Positions 28,180 to 36,774 of a stretch of 64,000 bases of DNA are shown here, in pieces; the stretch's first letter is position 1; each line of letters opens with the position of its first letter. The DNA is from Sutcliffiella horikoshii DSM 8719 (lineage in GTDB: Bacteria; Bacillota; Bacilli; Bacillales; Bacillaceae_I). Location: NCBI GenBank assembly GCA_001648575.1, contig LQXN01000055.1, positions 62,001 through 126,000 of the forward strand. The letters run 5' to 3'. Both the position numbers and the translations under genes were made by a program. The notes under the pieces were generated by a model. The model ran no database searches and was not told the origin of the DNA. It was given only the letters and a program-made list of their open reading frames with translations.

Positions 28180-28942
28180 AGCCACCATCGATCACTACTG
28201 CCTGCCCGGTAACACCACCTGCTGCGTCGCTGCTTAGGAACATTGCGTAATCGGCTATCTCCTTCACTTGCAGCAGTCTGCGCTGCGGGACAAGTGGATA
28301 AATGACCTCTTCCAATACTTTTTCGAGAGGTACTTTTCTTGTTTCAGCAAGATCTTTCAGCTGTCCCCTCACAAGCGGAGTATCTACGTACCCCGGGCAC
28401 AATGCATTGACAGTGATTCCATTGGCTGCTCCCTCTAATGCAGAGACCTTCGTCAAACCAATGACTCCATGTTTGGCACTGTTATAGGCTGCTTTCCCGG
28501 CAAATCCAACCAAACCATTGATGGATGCCATATTCAAAATCCTTCCGAATCCTTGAGATTTCATCACAGGAAAAGCATGCTTTGTTGCGACAAAAGGAGC
28601 AACCAACATTACGCGTGTAAGCAACTCGAATTTTTCAGTCGGGAAATCTTCCAACATAGAGACATATTGCAGCCCTGCGTTATTGATCAAAACATCAAGT
28701 CTGCCGAACTCTGAAACCGTTGCATCGATGACGGACTTCAATTCTTCTTCTGAAGTAACATCACAACGCAATCCAAGGGCAGTCAATCCAAGTCGGTTTA
28801 ATCCTTCTCCCGCTTCCACGACATTTTCCTCATTCAAGTCTGTCAATACGACCTTGGCTCCCGCTTCAGCAAATTGTTTTCCGATTTCGTATCCTATTCC
28901 TTGGGCTGCTCCCGTGATGAGAACAACTTTATCTTTAACCAA
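28166..28942 (-). CDS. 3-hydroxybutyrate dehydrogenase (SDR family)
   Basis: A 258-residue short-chain dehydrogenase converting 3-hydroxybutyrate and acetoacetate with NAD. TGAAQGIG is the cofactor loop, NNAG follows at the expected place, and the catalytic set S-Y-K is in ASINGLVG / YNSAKHG. LCPGYVDTPLV and the C-terminal GGYTVQ are typical of 3-HBDH. The frame is open to 29002, but GGGAG lies 8 bases before a TTG at 28942 giving MVKDKVVLITG. It is the second gene after the GntP permease, so uptake and oxidation of a hydroxy acid are probably coupled. Confidence 0.88.
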   Translation of the reverse strand: MVKDKVVLITGAAQGIGYEIGKQFAEAGAKVVLTDLNEENVVEAGEGLNRLGLTALGLRCDVTSEEELKSVIDATVSEFGRLDVLINNAGLQYVSMLEDFPTEKFELLTRVMLVAPFVATKHAFPVMKSQGFGRILNMASINGLVGFAGKAAYNSAKHGVIGLTKVSALEGAANGITVNALCPGYVDTPLVRGQLKDLAETRKVPLEKVLEEVIYPLVPQRRLLQVKEIADYAMFLSSDAAGGVTGQAVVIDGGYTVQ

Positions 28943-28970
28943 TGCTCCAATCTCCCTTCGAAAAAAAGTA

Positions 28971-30293
28971 TTAGATTCCAAGTCCCATGGAGAACAACGC
29001 AATAGCTAGTGCCAAGCCGATTAACGGCACAATGACTGTCACTGCTGCAACAGGACCGTATGCCGCCTGATGCGTCTCCCCGCAAATTGCACGGACGGTT
29101 GTTACGACATAACCGTTATGCGGCAAGGAATCGAGCGCACCAGATGAAATGGCAACAGTTCGATGAAGCGCCTCAGGATTGACGCCCATGTCCATGTAAT
29201 GCGGCGCAATCAATGGCAAGGCGATTACCTGGCCACCAGAAGCGGATCCCGTCATCCCAGCGATGACGCTGACTGCGATTGCCGCTCCGATTAATGGGCT
29301 ACCAGGGATATTTGTCATTGCTTCGACGACCGTGCCAAATGCAGGAACTGCTTTGGCAACTCCACCAAACCCGACCACTGCCGCCGTGTTACCTATAGCA
29401 ATTAAAGCTCCCATCGTGCCTTCAGATATGGCGTTCCAGAAGTTTTTGAAGTATTTTTTTCCCAGAATATAGGTTGTAATGATCCCACCAAGTAAAGCTA
29501 AAATGAGGGCGGATTGCATCAATTTATCATGGAAGTAGAATGAAATAACCAACACTACAACAAGAGGGATAAAACTCAAAAACGGATTAGGCAAAGCTCT
29601 TTCACTATCCATTGTTGGATCATTGTCCCTTGATACAAAAATTTCTCCACGGCCCACTGCCTTAGAAATCATGCGCTTTAACCACCAGTATCCAAAGATC
29701 ATCATAAATACAGCAACAAGAGCACTTACTTCCCAACCTGCATATGGGGTTGTATCCAAATATGGAATCGGAATCCAGTTCTGGATCTCAGGAGACCCTG
29801 CAGAAGTCATGGTAAATGTTACGGAACCAAACGCAAGTGCCGCCGGAATGAACCGTCGAGGCAGGTTAGCTTGCTTGAACAAGCTGATTGCCATTGGATA
29901 TACGGAGAAAGCTACTACGAATAAACTGACTCCTCCATAAGTCAAAATCGCACAAGCTGCAACAATTGCGAGTACTGCAAAACGCATGCCAAGCTTATCA
30001 ACAACCAGCCTGGAGACGGAATCCGCCGCTCCACTGTCCTCCATCACTTTCCCGAAAATGGCACCAAGCAAGAACATAAGGTACCAAGAAGTTACAAAGG
30101 ACGAAAATCCACCCATATAACTGCTGACAAAGTTGACTTCTCCTTCTTCTACAAGTTGCGGGAATAATGGCATCCCACTTAGAAGTGCCACAAATAAAGC
30201 TGATAATGGACCCACAACTAAAAGATTCATGCCTCTCATCGTTAAAAAAATCAATAATACCAATCCACCGATAAGGCCAATCATGCTTAACAT
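28971..30293 (-). CDS. GntP-family permease
   Basis: A 440-residue permease with about 12 hydrophobic segments of the GntP (gluconate/hydroxy-acid:H+ symporter) family: ILTYGGVSLFVVAFSVYPMA, FTMTSAGSPEIQNWIPIPYL and GSASGGQVIALPLIAPHYM are typical family segments. The adjacent 3-HBDH suggests 3-hydroxybutyrate or a related acid as substrate (inference). AAGGGGG precedes the ATG at 30293; an in-frame TTG at 30311 overlaps the ribosome site. Preceded by a sigma-54 promoter and a cre-like site. Confidence 0.88.
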   Translation of the reverse strand: MLSMIGLIGGLVLLIFLTMRGMNLLVVGPLSALFVALLSGMPLFPQLVEEGEVNFVSSYMGGFSSFVTSWYLMFLLGAIFGKVMEDSGAADSVSRLVVDKLGMRFAVLAIVAACAILTYGGVSLFVVAFSVYPMAISLFKQANLPRRFIPAALAFGSVTFTMTSAGSPEIQNWIPIPYLDTTPYAGWEVSALVAVFMMIFGYWWLKRMISKAVGRGEIFVSRDNDPTMDSERALPNPFLSFIPLVVVLVISFYFHDKLMQSALILALLGGIITTYILGKKYFKNFWNAISEGTMGALIAIGNTAAVVGFGGVAKAVPAFGTVVEAMTNIPGSPLIGAAIAVSVIAGMTGSASGGQVIALPLIAPHYMDMGVNPEALHRTVAISSGALDSLPHNGYVVTTVRAICGETHQAAYGPVAAVTVIVPLIGLALAIALFSMGLGI

Positions 30294-30315
30294 CTGTCTT
30301 TCCCCCTTCAATTTA

Positions 30316-30329
30316 GGTAAACGCTTTCA
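30316..30329 (-). promoter_or_regulatory. cre-like site (CcpA) in the GntP leader
   Basis: TGAAAGCGTTTACC on the minus strand fits the cre consensus at 13 of 14 positions. It lies between the sigma-54 promoter and the start codon, suited to roadblock repression in the presence of glucose. Confidence 0.65.
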
Positions 30330-30372
30330 AAAAAAGGCAAATACCTTTGTTTTTGTCTTCCGAAAATATCTA

Positions 30373-30388
30373 TGCAAGAAGCGTGCCA
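30373..30388 (-). promoter_or_regulatory. sigma-54 promoter of the GntP/3-HBDH operon
   Basis: TGGCACGCTTCTTGCA on the minus strand: TGGCAC at -24, five-base spacer, TTGCA at -12, a full match to the sigma-54 consensus. The GntP ATG is about 80 bases downstream. Confidence 0.9.
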
Positions 30389-30474
30389 ACTTCCAAAGTT
30401 AATTGTTTCAATATTTCGAACAAACAGTTTTTCCGAGAATCTGGACAAAAACAGACAGACCTTTACGAAATAAA

Positions 30475-30516
30475 GGATTCCAGAAATCCGGAACATTTTC
30501 CGATTTTATGGAATCC
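30475..30516. promoter_or_regulatory. candidate enhancer dyad for the sigma-54 activator
   Basis: A 42-bp hyphenated dyad: outer arms GGATTCC (30475-30481) and GGAATCC (30510-30516), inner arms AAATCCGGAA and TTCCGATTT. Its distance of roughly 90-130 bp upstream of the -24 element is normal for an enhancer-binding protein. Confidence 0.55.
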
Positions 30517-30532
30517 TTGTTTTTCCCTTGAA

Positions 30533-31903
30533 TCATTGAATGGAATATTTTTTTAATTTTTCATATAAACTGGATTTACTTATCCCAAGTTGCTTGGCTG
30601 CCATCAGTTTATCATTATGATACTTCTCCAAGGTTTGAATGATTGCCTGTTTTTCTGCATCTTCCAATGTTTCTTTTAATGGCTTGGATCCAATCGGAAT
30701 GGAGAAGGAATCTGTCAAGTAATCTGGAAGTGCTTCTAATGTCAGCTTTTCGCCTGTCGATAAGTGAACTGCTGCCTGGATGACATTCTCCAGCTCACGG
30801 ATATTTCCAGGCCAACGGTAACGGGACAAAGCAACTAAGGCATCCTCTGTGACAGAAGTGATCCTCCTGCCGGTACGCTTGCATATTTTCTGTATAAAAT
30901 GCTCCACAAGCTGAGGAATATCCTCCGTTCTTTGACTTAATGCCGGGATATAAAATGGGATGACATGAATTCTATAGTAAAGATCCTCACGGAACCGCTT
31001 TTCCTCCATCATCTTTTCTAAGGGGCGATTGGTAGCAGCAATGACTCGGACGTTCACCTGTACAGGCTTAATCGCACCAACCGGCTCCACTTCTCCTTCC
31101 TGTAAAGCACGCAAAAGCTTTATCTGCATCGGCAGGGACATATCCCCGATTTCATCAAGGAAAAGCGTTCCGCCATCGGCTAGCAGGAACTTCCCTTTCT
31201 TTCCGCCTTTCTTCGCCCCGGTAAAAGCCCCCTCTTCATAACCGAACAATTCCGATTCCAGAAGGTGTTCAGGAATCGCTGCGCAATTCAATTTGATAAA
31301 TGGCATCTGGCTCCGGTTGCTTAAGTGGTGGAGGCTGTGTGCAAACAATTCTTTCCCCGTCCCGCTCTCACCGCGGATCAGGATGGAAACATCACTCGCA
31401 GCGATTTGCTTTACCTTATCTTTCAATAATCGGATAAGTTTAGAGTTTCCGATTATATCCTCAAGCGTGTATTTCACCCCGGTTTGTTGTTCGTACTCTT
31501 GCAGATAGTTGCGGATTCGGCCCAGCATACTTTTGACATGACTGTTCATTTTGTCCCATTCGCTTGTATCTCGGAAAATGACAGTCCCATATGCACCGAT
31601 CACTTCCTCATTCTTATTAAAAATCGGCACACGGTTGGCAATCATGTAATTCCCTTTAATATATTGAAGATCTGCCAATTCTTCCTTCCCTGTCTTCACT
31701 ACTTCATGCATGCGTGTATTTTCTATTACTTCCGTCACATGCTTGCCAATCACTTCCTCATTGTCCACCCCAATAAACTCGGAATAACTATCATTTATAT
31801 ATATGATTTTCCCTTCGTGATTGACTACCACTATCCACTCGAACGCATTCGCAATAATAGTATCCATCATTTCTTCGGTCAATAAGCTTTCTTTTACTCC
31901 CAT
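30533..31903 (-). CDS. sigma-54-dependent transcriptional activator (PAS-AAA+-Fis)
   Basis: A 456-residue enhancer-binding protein. PAS domain at about 15-115 (FEWIVVVNHEGKIIYINDSYSEFIG), AAA+ domain from about 150 with Walker A GESGTGKE (178-185), the sigma-54 contact loop GAFTGA (225-230) and Walker B GGTLFLDEIGD, and a Fis-type helix-turn-helix at the C-terminus (KLMAAKQLGISKSSLYEKLKK). GGAGGGG precedes the ATG. It lies directly upstream of the sigma-54 promoter in the same direction and is its likely activator; the PAS ligand is unknown. Confidence 0.95.
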   Translation of the reverse strand: MGVKESLLTEEMMDTIIANAFEWIVVVNHEGKIIYINDSYSEFIGVDNEEVIGKHVTEVIENTRMHEVVKTGKEELADLQYIKGNYMIANRVPIFNKNEEVIGAYGTVIFRDTSEWDKMNSHVKSMLGRIRNYLQEYEQQTGVKYTLEDIIGNSKLIRLLKDKVKQIAASDVSILIRGESGTGKELFAHSLHHLSNRSQMPFIKLNCAAIPEHLLESELFGYEEGAFTGAKKGGKKGKFLLADGGTLFLDEIGDMSLPMQIKLLRALQEGEVEPVGAIKPVQVNVRVIAATNRPLEKMMEEKRFREDLYYRIHVIPFYIPALSQRTEDIPQLVEHFIQKICKRTGRRITSVTEDALVALSRYRWPGNIRELENVIQAAVHLSTGEKLTLEALPDYLTDSFSIPIGSKPLKETLEDAEKQAIIQTLEKYHNDKLMAAKQLGISKSSLYEKLKKYSIQ

Positions 31904-32037
31904 CCTCTACCCCTCCTGCATGACTAAACTAAATATATCACAAAAGTCTGACGATTATGTGAGCGATTACATCATCATTTACAGTACATATTTTGGTAGA
32001 ATAGAAGTAACTACCAATTGATTGAGGGGAATGCATC

Positions 32038-33807
32038 ATGCCGGACTGGTCTTATCATGGAATATTCAGACCTGTATTAAAGAAAATACCTCCCATATGG
32101 GCAAGGGAATTCATTCACCGAGGGATGAATTTGATTGCCTCGCTTCCATTTGGCGCAGGAGGACATATTATTAACTTTCTCGGCAGGGAGGAAAGCTCCC
32201 CTCTTCTAGAAAAAGAACATATGAACATCAGCTTCAAAAACATTGTAGGATTATCTGGTATTTTAGATCCAAACCTAAGCGGCACACGAGCTTTTTCGAA
32301 CCTTGGATTTGGATTTTTGGAAATCGGACCAGTAACATGGCAACCGACCGGGAACGGAAGTGCTCCGATAGTAAAGGAGGAAACTCCGTCCATTATTTTT
32401 CCAAAAGAATCGATAGGGTTCAAATCAACCATGGAAAAACTTAAGAAGGTTCCACCTAAACAACCACTGCTGATTAGACTTCAAGGCAGTAATGAGGAAA
32501 TAAAAGTAATGGCTGATCGGTTGGAGCAATTCGCTGCAGGATTCATAGTGGAAACAGAAGAATCATTCAACTTAGGAGTCACTGATAAACCCGTGCTTCT
32601 CTCCATAAAAAATACAGAAAACCTTTCGCTCAGGAACATATCCTGTTTCTCAGGCTTGATTGTGGAAGAAACAAAAGGGTTTGAAAATCTTAAAGAAGAC
32701 ATCACCCGATTGAGAACATTGGGTTTTGAAAAAACCATCATAAGCTCAGGTGGAATACATGAGCCTGCTCAAGCGCTTGAATTGGCGGATGTTGGTGCTG
32801 ATCTGATGTTGGTAAAGGAAGGCTATGTATTCTCTGGACCAGGCCTGATCAAGCGAATCAAGGAGGCATTTCTAGACGAAGAGAAGATTCCCAACCCATC
32901 AGTGGATGGATGGTTTTCTTATTGGCTTTTCGGTTTGTTCATCCTGGCTGGAGGCGTGTTGGCCCTATTATTCAGTATCACGTCTATCATACTTCCATAT
33001 GATGAACACTTTCTAGGAATGAAAAAAGAAGAAATTTGGATATACAATGAAAGAATCATGCTGTTCATGGCGCATGATCGGATGACCCTTGCAGGGACGA
33101 TGATTTCCGGTGGGATCGTGTATATGCAATTGGCCAAACATGGAGTGAGAAATGGCTTGAAATGGGCGAAACAGGCAATAGATCTTGCCGCCATTGTCGG
33201 TTTTCTAGGAATTTTTGCATTTATTGGCTACGGCTATTTCGATTGGTTGCACCTATTATTTTGGTTGATCCTATTGCCTTTTTACCTTTACGGATATTGG
33301 AAGACCAAACAATTATCAGGTACTCCCTCTTCTTTGAACCGTTTTAATGACAAGAGTTGGAAGGTCGGGGTCTTTGGACAATTGGCATTTGTCCTATTAG
33401 GATTTTCCTTTGTAATTGGAGGCATTATTATATCTGGTATCGGTGTATCCTCTGTATTTGTGGCAACAGATATTCAATATATTTGTATGCCACCCGAGAT
33501 GCTAGAGAGCTTCAATCAAAATCTGATACCAGTTCTTGCCCACGACCGGGCTGGTTTCGGGAGCGCGCTTTTAAGTGTCGGACTTTTGGTATTGACCATG
33601 GCTCTATGGGGTTATCAACAAGGGAACAAGTGGGTCTGGTGGACTTTCCTGATTGGAGGTATGCCTGCTTTTATCGCCGGTATCTATATTCATTTCGCAA
33701 TTGGGTATACAACATTTGTCCATCTGCTTCCAGCCTATTTCGCCTTAGTACTATACATTTTGGGATTACTATTATCCTATCGTTTTTTACAAAAAATCTC
33801 TGCATGA
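32038..33807 (+). CDS. DHOD-like domain fused to a duplicated membrane domain
   Basis: A 589-residue protein. Residues 1-280 resemble class 2 dihydroorotate dehydrogenase: amphipathic N-terminal segment (GIFRPVLKKIPP), IVGLSGILDPNLSGTRAFSNLGFGFLEIGPVTWQP (69-103), and the phosphate-binding SSGGI (237-240) and GADLMLVKEGYVFSGPGLI (253-271). I cannot find the catalytic NxSSPN segment, so DHOD activity is doubtful. Residues 290-585 hold about eight membrane helices in two similar halves, each with an AHDR motif (345-348 and 501-504) after a hydrophobic pair. GAGGGG precedes the ATG. Monocistronic; the 52-bp array follows. Confidence 0.8.
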   Translation: MPDWSYHGIFRPVLKKIPPIWAREFIHRGMNLIASLPFGAGGHIINFLGREESSPLLEKEHMNISFKNIVGLSGILDPNLSGTRAFSNLGFGFLEIGPVTWQPTGNGSAPIVKEETPSIIFPKESIGFKSTMEKLKKVPPKQPLLIRLQGSNEEIKVMADRLEQFAAGFIVETEESFNLGVTDKPVLLSIKNTENLSLRNISCFSGLIVEETKGFENLKEDITRLRTLGFEKTIISSGGIHEPAQALELADVGADLMLVKEGYVFSGPGLIKRIKEAFLDEEKIPNPSVDGWFSYWLFGLFILAGGVLALLFSITSIILPYDEHFLGMKKEEIWIYNERIMLFMAHDRMTLAGTMISGGIVYMQLAKHGVRNGLKWAKQAIDLAAIVGFLGIFAFIGYGYFDWLHLLFWLILLPFYLYGYWKTKQLSGTPSSLNRFNDKSWKVGVFGQLAFVLLGFSFVIGGIIISGIGVSSVFVATDIQYICMPPEMLESFNQNLIPVLAHDRAGFGSALLSVGLLVLTMALWGYQQGNKWVWWTFLIGGMPAFIAGIYIHFAIGYTTFVHLLPAYFALVLYILGLLLSYRFLQKISA

Positions 33808-33831
33808 CATCGGTAATGATCCTCCACAAAC

Positions 33832-34686
33832 ATTCGTGCTGTATGACACGCATAATCTTGTTCCTTTAGGATTTTCGCGTCTCATTCGTGCTGTATGACA
33901 CGCATAATCTTGTTCCATTAGTATTTTCGCGTTTCATTCGTGCTGTATGACACGCATAATCTTGTTCCATTAGAATTTTCGCGTTTCATTGGTGCTGTAT
34001 GACACGCAAAAATCTTGTTCCATTAGGATTTTCGCGTTTCATTGGTGCTGTATGACACGCATAATCTTGTTCCATTAGGATTTTCACGTCTCATTCGTGC
34101 TGTATGACACGCAAAATCTTGTTCCATTAGGATTTTCGCGTCTCATTCGTACTGTATGACACGTAAAATCATGTTCCATTAGAATTTTCGCGTTTCATTG
34201 GTGCTGTATGACACGCATAATCTTGGCTCATTAGAATTTTCGCGTTTCATTCGTGCTGTATGACACGCATAATCTTGGCTCATTAGAATTTTCGCGTCTC
34301 ATTCGTGCTGTATGACACGCAAAATCTTGTTCCATTAGGATTTTCGCGTTTCATTGGTGCTGTATGACACGCAAAATCTTGTTCCATTAGGATTTTCGCG
34401 TCTCATTCGTGCTGTATCTGTATGACACGCAAAATCTTGTTCCATTAGGATTTTCACGTTTCATTCGTACTGTATGACACGCAAAATCTTGTTCCATTAG
34501 GATTTTCGCGTCTCATTCGTGCTGTATGACACGCAAAATCTTGTTCCATTAGGATTTTCACGTCTCATTCGTGCTGTATGACAGACATAATCATGTTCCG
34601 TTAGAATTTTCGCGTTTCATTGGTGCTGTATACACGCAAAATCTTGTTCCATTAGGATTTTCACGTCTCATTCGTGCTGTATGACA
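33832..34686 (+). repeat. 52-bp tandem repeat array, about 16.5 units
   Basis: Seventeen occurrences of the anchor CTGTAT at intervals of 51-53 bases (one unit carries a 6-base CTGTAT duplication near 34411). A unit reads roughly TTCGTGCTGTATGACACGC, then AAAATCTTGTTCCATTAG, then GATTTTCGCGTCTCA. Two imperfect dyads alternate: GCGTCTCAT/ATGACACGC and AAAATC/GATTTT. Units differ by point changes only and there are no unique spacers, so it is not CRISPR. It occupies most of the 987-base gap between two convergent transcription units. Confidence 0.95.
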
Positions 34687-34735
34687 ACCTTTTCCGCCTC
34701 AACTGTTCCACCAGGTAACAACTTTTCAACAGTCC

Positions 34736-34772
34736 AAAAGCAGCTGTCACGTCTATCTGACAGCTGCTTTTT
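34736..34772. terminator. bidirectional terminator at the end of the gas-vesicle cluster
   Basis: AAAAGCAGCTGTCA/TGACAGCTGCTTTT stem with an 8-base loop and T/A runs on both sides, 22 bases after the last gvp stop. Confidence 0.9.
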
Positions 34773-34794
34773 CTGGCTAAACTTTTATTCCATA

Positions 34795-35190
34795 TCAGGA
34801 ATCACTATTTGAAATTCTTCCTAAAAAGAAACCGTCTACTTCACTGAGCTTCCCTCTCCAAAGAATTTTGCCTTCTGATGGCGTGGGCTTACTGTCTCCA
34901 CAGAAAACCTTTGTATTTTTTAGATGGATGAAATTTGCTTCTGCCCCTTTACTGGTGTCCACGTTTTCCCCTGCACCTGCAAGTTGTTCACTAATCTTTT
35001 GAGCAATATCATTTCCATCTTCAAAAGTTTCACTCATTGCATCAAAGTAATCTTTTACTGGAATTAGTGTTCCTGATACAACAGCACCATTAACGTTCAA
35101 AGTTATGTCCAGGGAAAAATCATGTTGATTGGCTGCCTGCACAAAAAATTCTAGAATACTATCTTTACCGGCTCCCATCTCACTGCTCAT
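34795..35190 (-). CDS. gvpU2: gas vesicle protein GvpU, short paralogue
   Basis: A 131-residue GvpU core without a tail. It shares with the upstream paralogue the segments ITLNVNGAVVSG, FIHLKNTKVFCG, SKPTPSEGKILWRG and GFFL. GvpU of Priestia megaterium is reported to control clustering of gas vesicles. AAGGAG lies 8 bases before the ATG. It is the last gene of the cluster. Roughly half its residues differ from the paralogue, so the duplication is not recent. Confidence 0.88.
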   Translation of the reverse strand: MSSEMGAGKDSILEFFVQAANQHDFSLDITLNVNGAVVSGTLIPVKDYFDAMSETFEDGNDIAQKISEQLAGAGENVDTSKGAEANFIHLKNTKVFCGDSKPTPSEGKILWRGKLSEVDGFFLGRISNSDS

Positions 35191-35243
35191 TCACATTTCT
35201 CCTTTCATACAAGACATCTGTCGTATTTCACTTCCGATCTTAC

Positions 35244-35924
35244 TTATTCAGAACTGGTCTTTTCTGCGGAAGCTTTCTTTTTTGTTTTGGCAGAACTGGA
35301 TTTAGTCCCTGAACGTTTTTTCTGACTCTTTTCTTTATCTTCATCATCCTTGGATGTTTCTTCGTCCGAATCTTCCTTTTCTTCAGACTTAGATTCTTCC
35401 TCTTGTTCTTCGGACTGATCATCGCTATCATCAGGTCTTAGTTTGCCTATCATTTCTTCGAGTTTACCAATCCTGTCTGTCAATTTACTATTTTCCTCTT
35501 TCAAAGATTGAGAGTCGCTATCATCGTCTTCGTCCCCGTTTTCAGGGATGTCCTCTAAGAAGAAGCCGTTAATATCACTAAGTGCCCCTCTCCAAAGTAC
35601 TTCTCCCTTTGAAGGTGTGGGTTTACTGCTGCCGCAAAATACTTTGGCATCACTAAGATGGATGAAGCTTGCTGAGCCGTTCTCTCCTGAACCGATCGCT
35701 TCACTAGCTTGTGCAAAATTATCGCTAAGCTGCTGAGCTACTTCGTTTCCGTCTTGAAAGGCCTCACCTAATCTTGTGAAGTATTCCTTAGCAGAAACAA
35801 TGGTCCCTGTCACTAGTGCGCCGTTTACATTCAATGTGATGGAAATTGATAGGTCATTATTATTTGCCGCCTCAACTAGAAAAGCAAGAATATTGTCCTT
35901 TCTTTCCGACTGCTGATTAGTCAT
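35244..35924 (-). CDS. gvpU: gas vesicle protein GvpU with coiled-coil and polyampholyte tail
   Basis: A 226-residue GvpU. Residues 1-128 form the GvpU core (ITLNVNGALVTG, FIHLSDAKVFCGSSKPTPSKGEVLWRG). A coiled coil follows (SLKEENSKLTDRIGKLEEMI, about 137-160), then an acidic Asp/Glu/Ser stretch (about 163-200) and a terminal Lys/Ser/Thr-rich basic segment (about 200-226). The tail is predicted disordered and is similar in plan to that of GvpT just upstream. GGGAG precedes the ATG. The domain architecture suggests a scaffold or condensate-forming role (inference). Confidence 0.9.
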   Translation of the reverse strand: MTNQQSERKDNILAFLVEAANNNDLSISITLNVNGALVTGTIVSAKEYFTRLGEAFQDGNEVAQQLSDNFAQASEAIGSGENGSASFIHLSDAKVFCGSSKPTPSKGEVLWRGALSDINGFFLEDIPENGDEDDDSDSQSLKEENSKLTDRIGKLEEMIGKLRPDDSDDQSEEQEEESKSEEKEDSDEETSKDDEDKEKSQKKRSGTKSSSAKTKKKASAEKTSSE

Positions 35925-35949
35925 GTTTTAAGCTCCCTTCATTCACAAA

Positions 35950-36747
35950 TTAAGAGGAAGTATCGTCATCACTTGATAGTTTTGTTTCATTATCCTCTTC
36001 CTCTTTTTTCTTTTGCGATTTTGAAGATTTTTTACTAGTAGAACGTTTCTTTTTCGGTTTGCTCTTCTTCTCCTTTTCCTCATCATCTTCGTTACTATCA
36101 TTTTCAGCATCATCTTCTTCGCTGTCTTCCTCTGTATCATCTTCGCTATTATCATCTTCGTCTTCTTTTTCCTCTTTATCGTCTGTCTCCTCTTTATCGT
36201 CTGTTTCCTCTTCGCTGTCCTCTTCTTCCTCATCATCAGAACCATTGTCAGCTTCTTTTTCCTCTGAAAGCTTTGTTAACATTTCTTCTAATTTTCCTAA
36301 TCGGTCGGTAAGATTTTTATTTTCTTTCTTCAAGGATTCGTAATCTTCATTTGTGGAATCTTTTGTCGATTCTTTTGATGCAGCCACTTCTTTATCACTT
36401 GATGTATCATCATTGGATTCTTCATTTTCAGATTGGTCGTCACTGGATTCTTCATTATCTTTATTGAATAATCCCTTTGCAGAATCTTTGATAGATTCAT
36501 AAGCTTTCTTTGATTTTTCCTTTGCCGATTCTCCGAAACTGGAACCCTTTGTCTTAATAGCATCCGTATCAATGCTTTCCAACAGTCTTTTTCCATTCTC
36601 GGGAGTAGCAAGATACCCCACTGCCGCTCCAATGATTCCTCCGGTGATGGAACGAGTTAACGGACCTGCATATGAATTATTCTCTTCCTTTGATGTGTTT
36701 TGTTCCTCTGTTTGATTTTCTGAATTGTTTCCTTTGTTTTCTGCCAT
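35950..36747 (-). CDS. gvpT: gas vesicle protein GvpT (YtxH-like N-terminus)
   Basis: A 265-residue accessory protein. An acidic N-terminus precedes a glycine-rich hydrophobic YtxH-like segment (SITGGIIGAAVGYLATPENGKRLL, about 33-56), an amphipathic helix, a coiled coil (SLKKENKNLTDRLGKLEEML, about 138-158), a nearly pure Asp/Glu/Ser tract and a basic Lys/Ser segment (KKKRSTSKKSSKSQKKK) before an acidic end. AGGAGG precedes the ATG. Position after gvpJ and before gvpU matches GvpT of P. megaterium. Function not established. Confidence 0.85.
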   Translation of the reverse strand: MAENKGNNSENQTEEQNTSKEENNSYAGPLTRSITGGIIGAAVGYLATPENGKRLLESIDTDAIKTKGSSFGESAKEKSKKAYESIKDSAKGLFNKDNEESSDDQSENEESNDDTSSDKEVAASKESTKDSTNEDYESLKKENKNLTDRLGKLEEMLTKLSEEKEADNGSDDEEEEDSEEETDDKEETDDKEEKEDEDDNSEDDTEEDSEEDDAENDSNEDDEEKEKKSKPKKKRSTSKKSSKSQKKKEEEDNETKLSSDDDTSS

Positions 36748-36774
36748 TATTGAAAACCTCCTATTAATAGTTAA

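Noticed and set aside
33357-33869. 170-codon frame in another phase of the DHOD-like gene
   Set aside because: Lies within the membrane domain coding sequence; no ribosome site and atypical Arg/Cys-rich content.
33832-34686. CRISPR array
   Set aside because: Repeat units are contiguous and vary by point changes; there are no unique spacers and no cas genes in the window.
36059-36343. Ser-rich 94-codon frame antisense to gvpT
   Set aside because: It is the complement of the Asp/Glu/Ser tract of GvpT; composition alone keeps it open.
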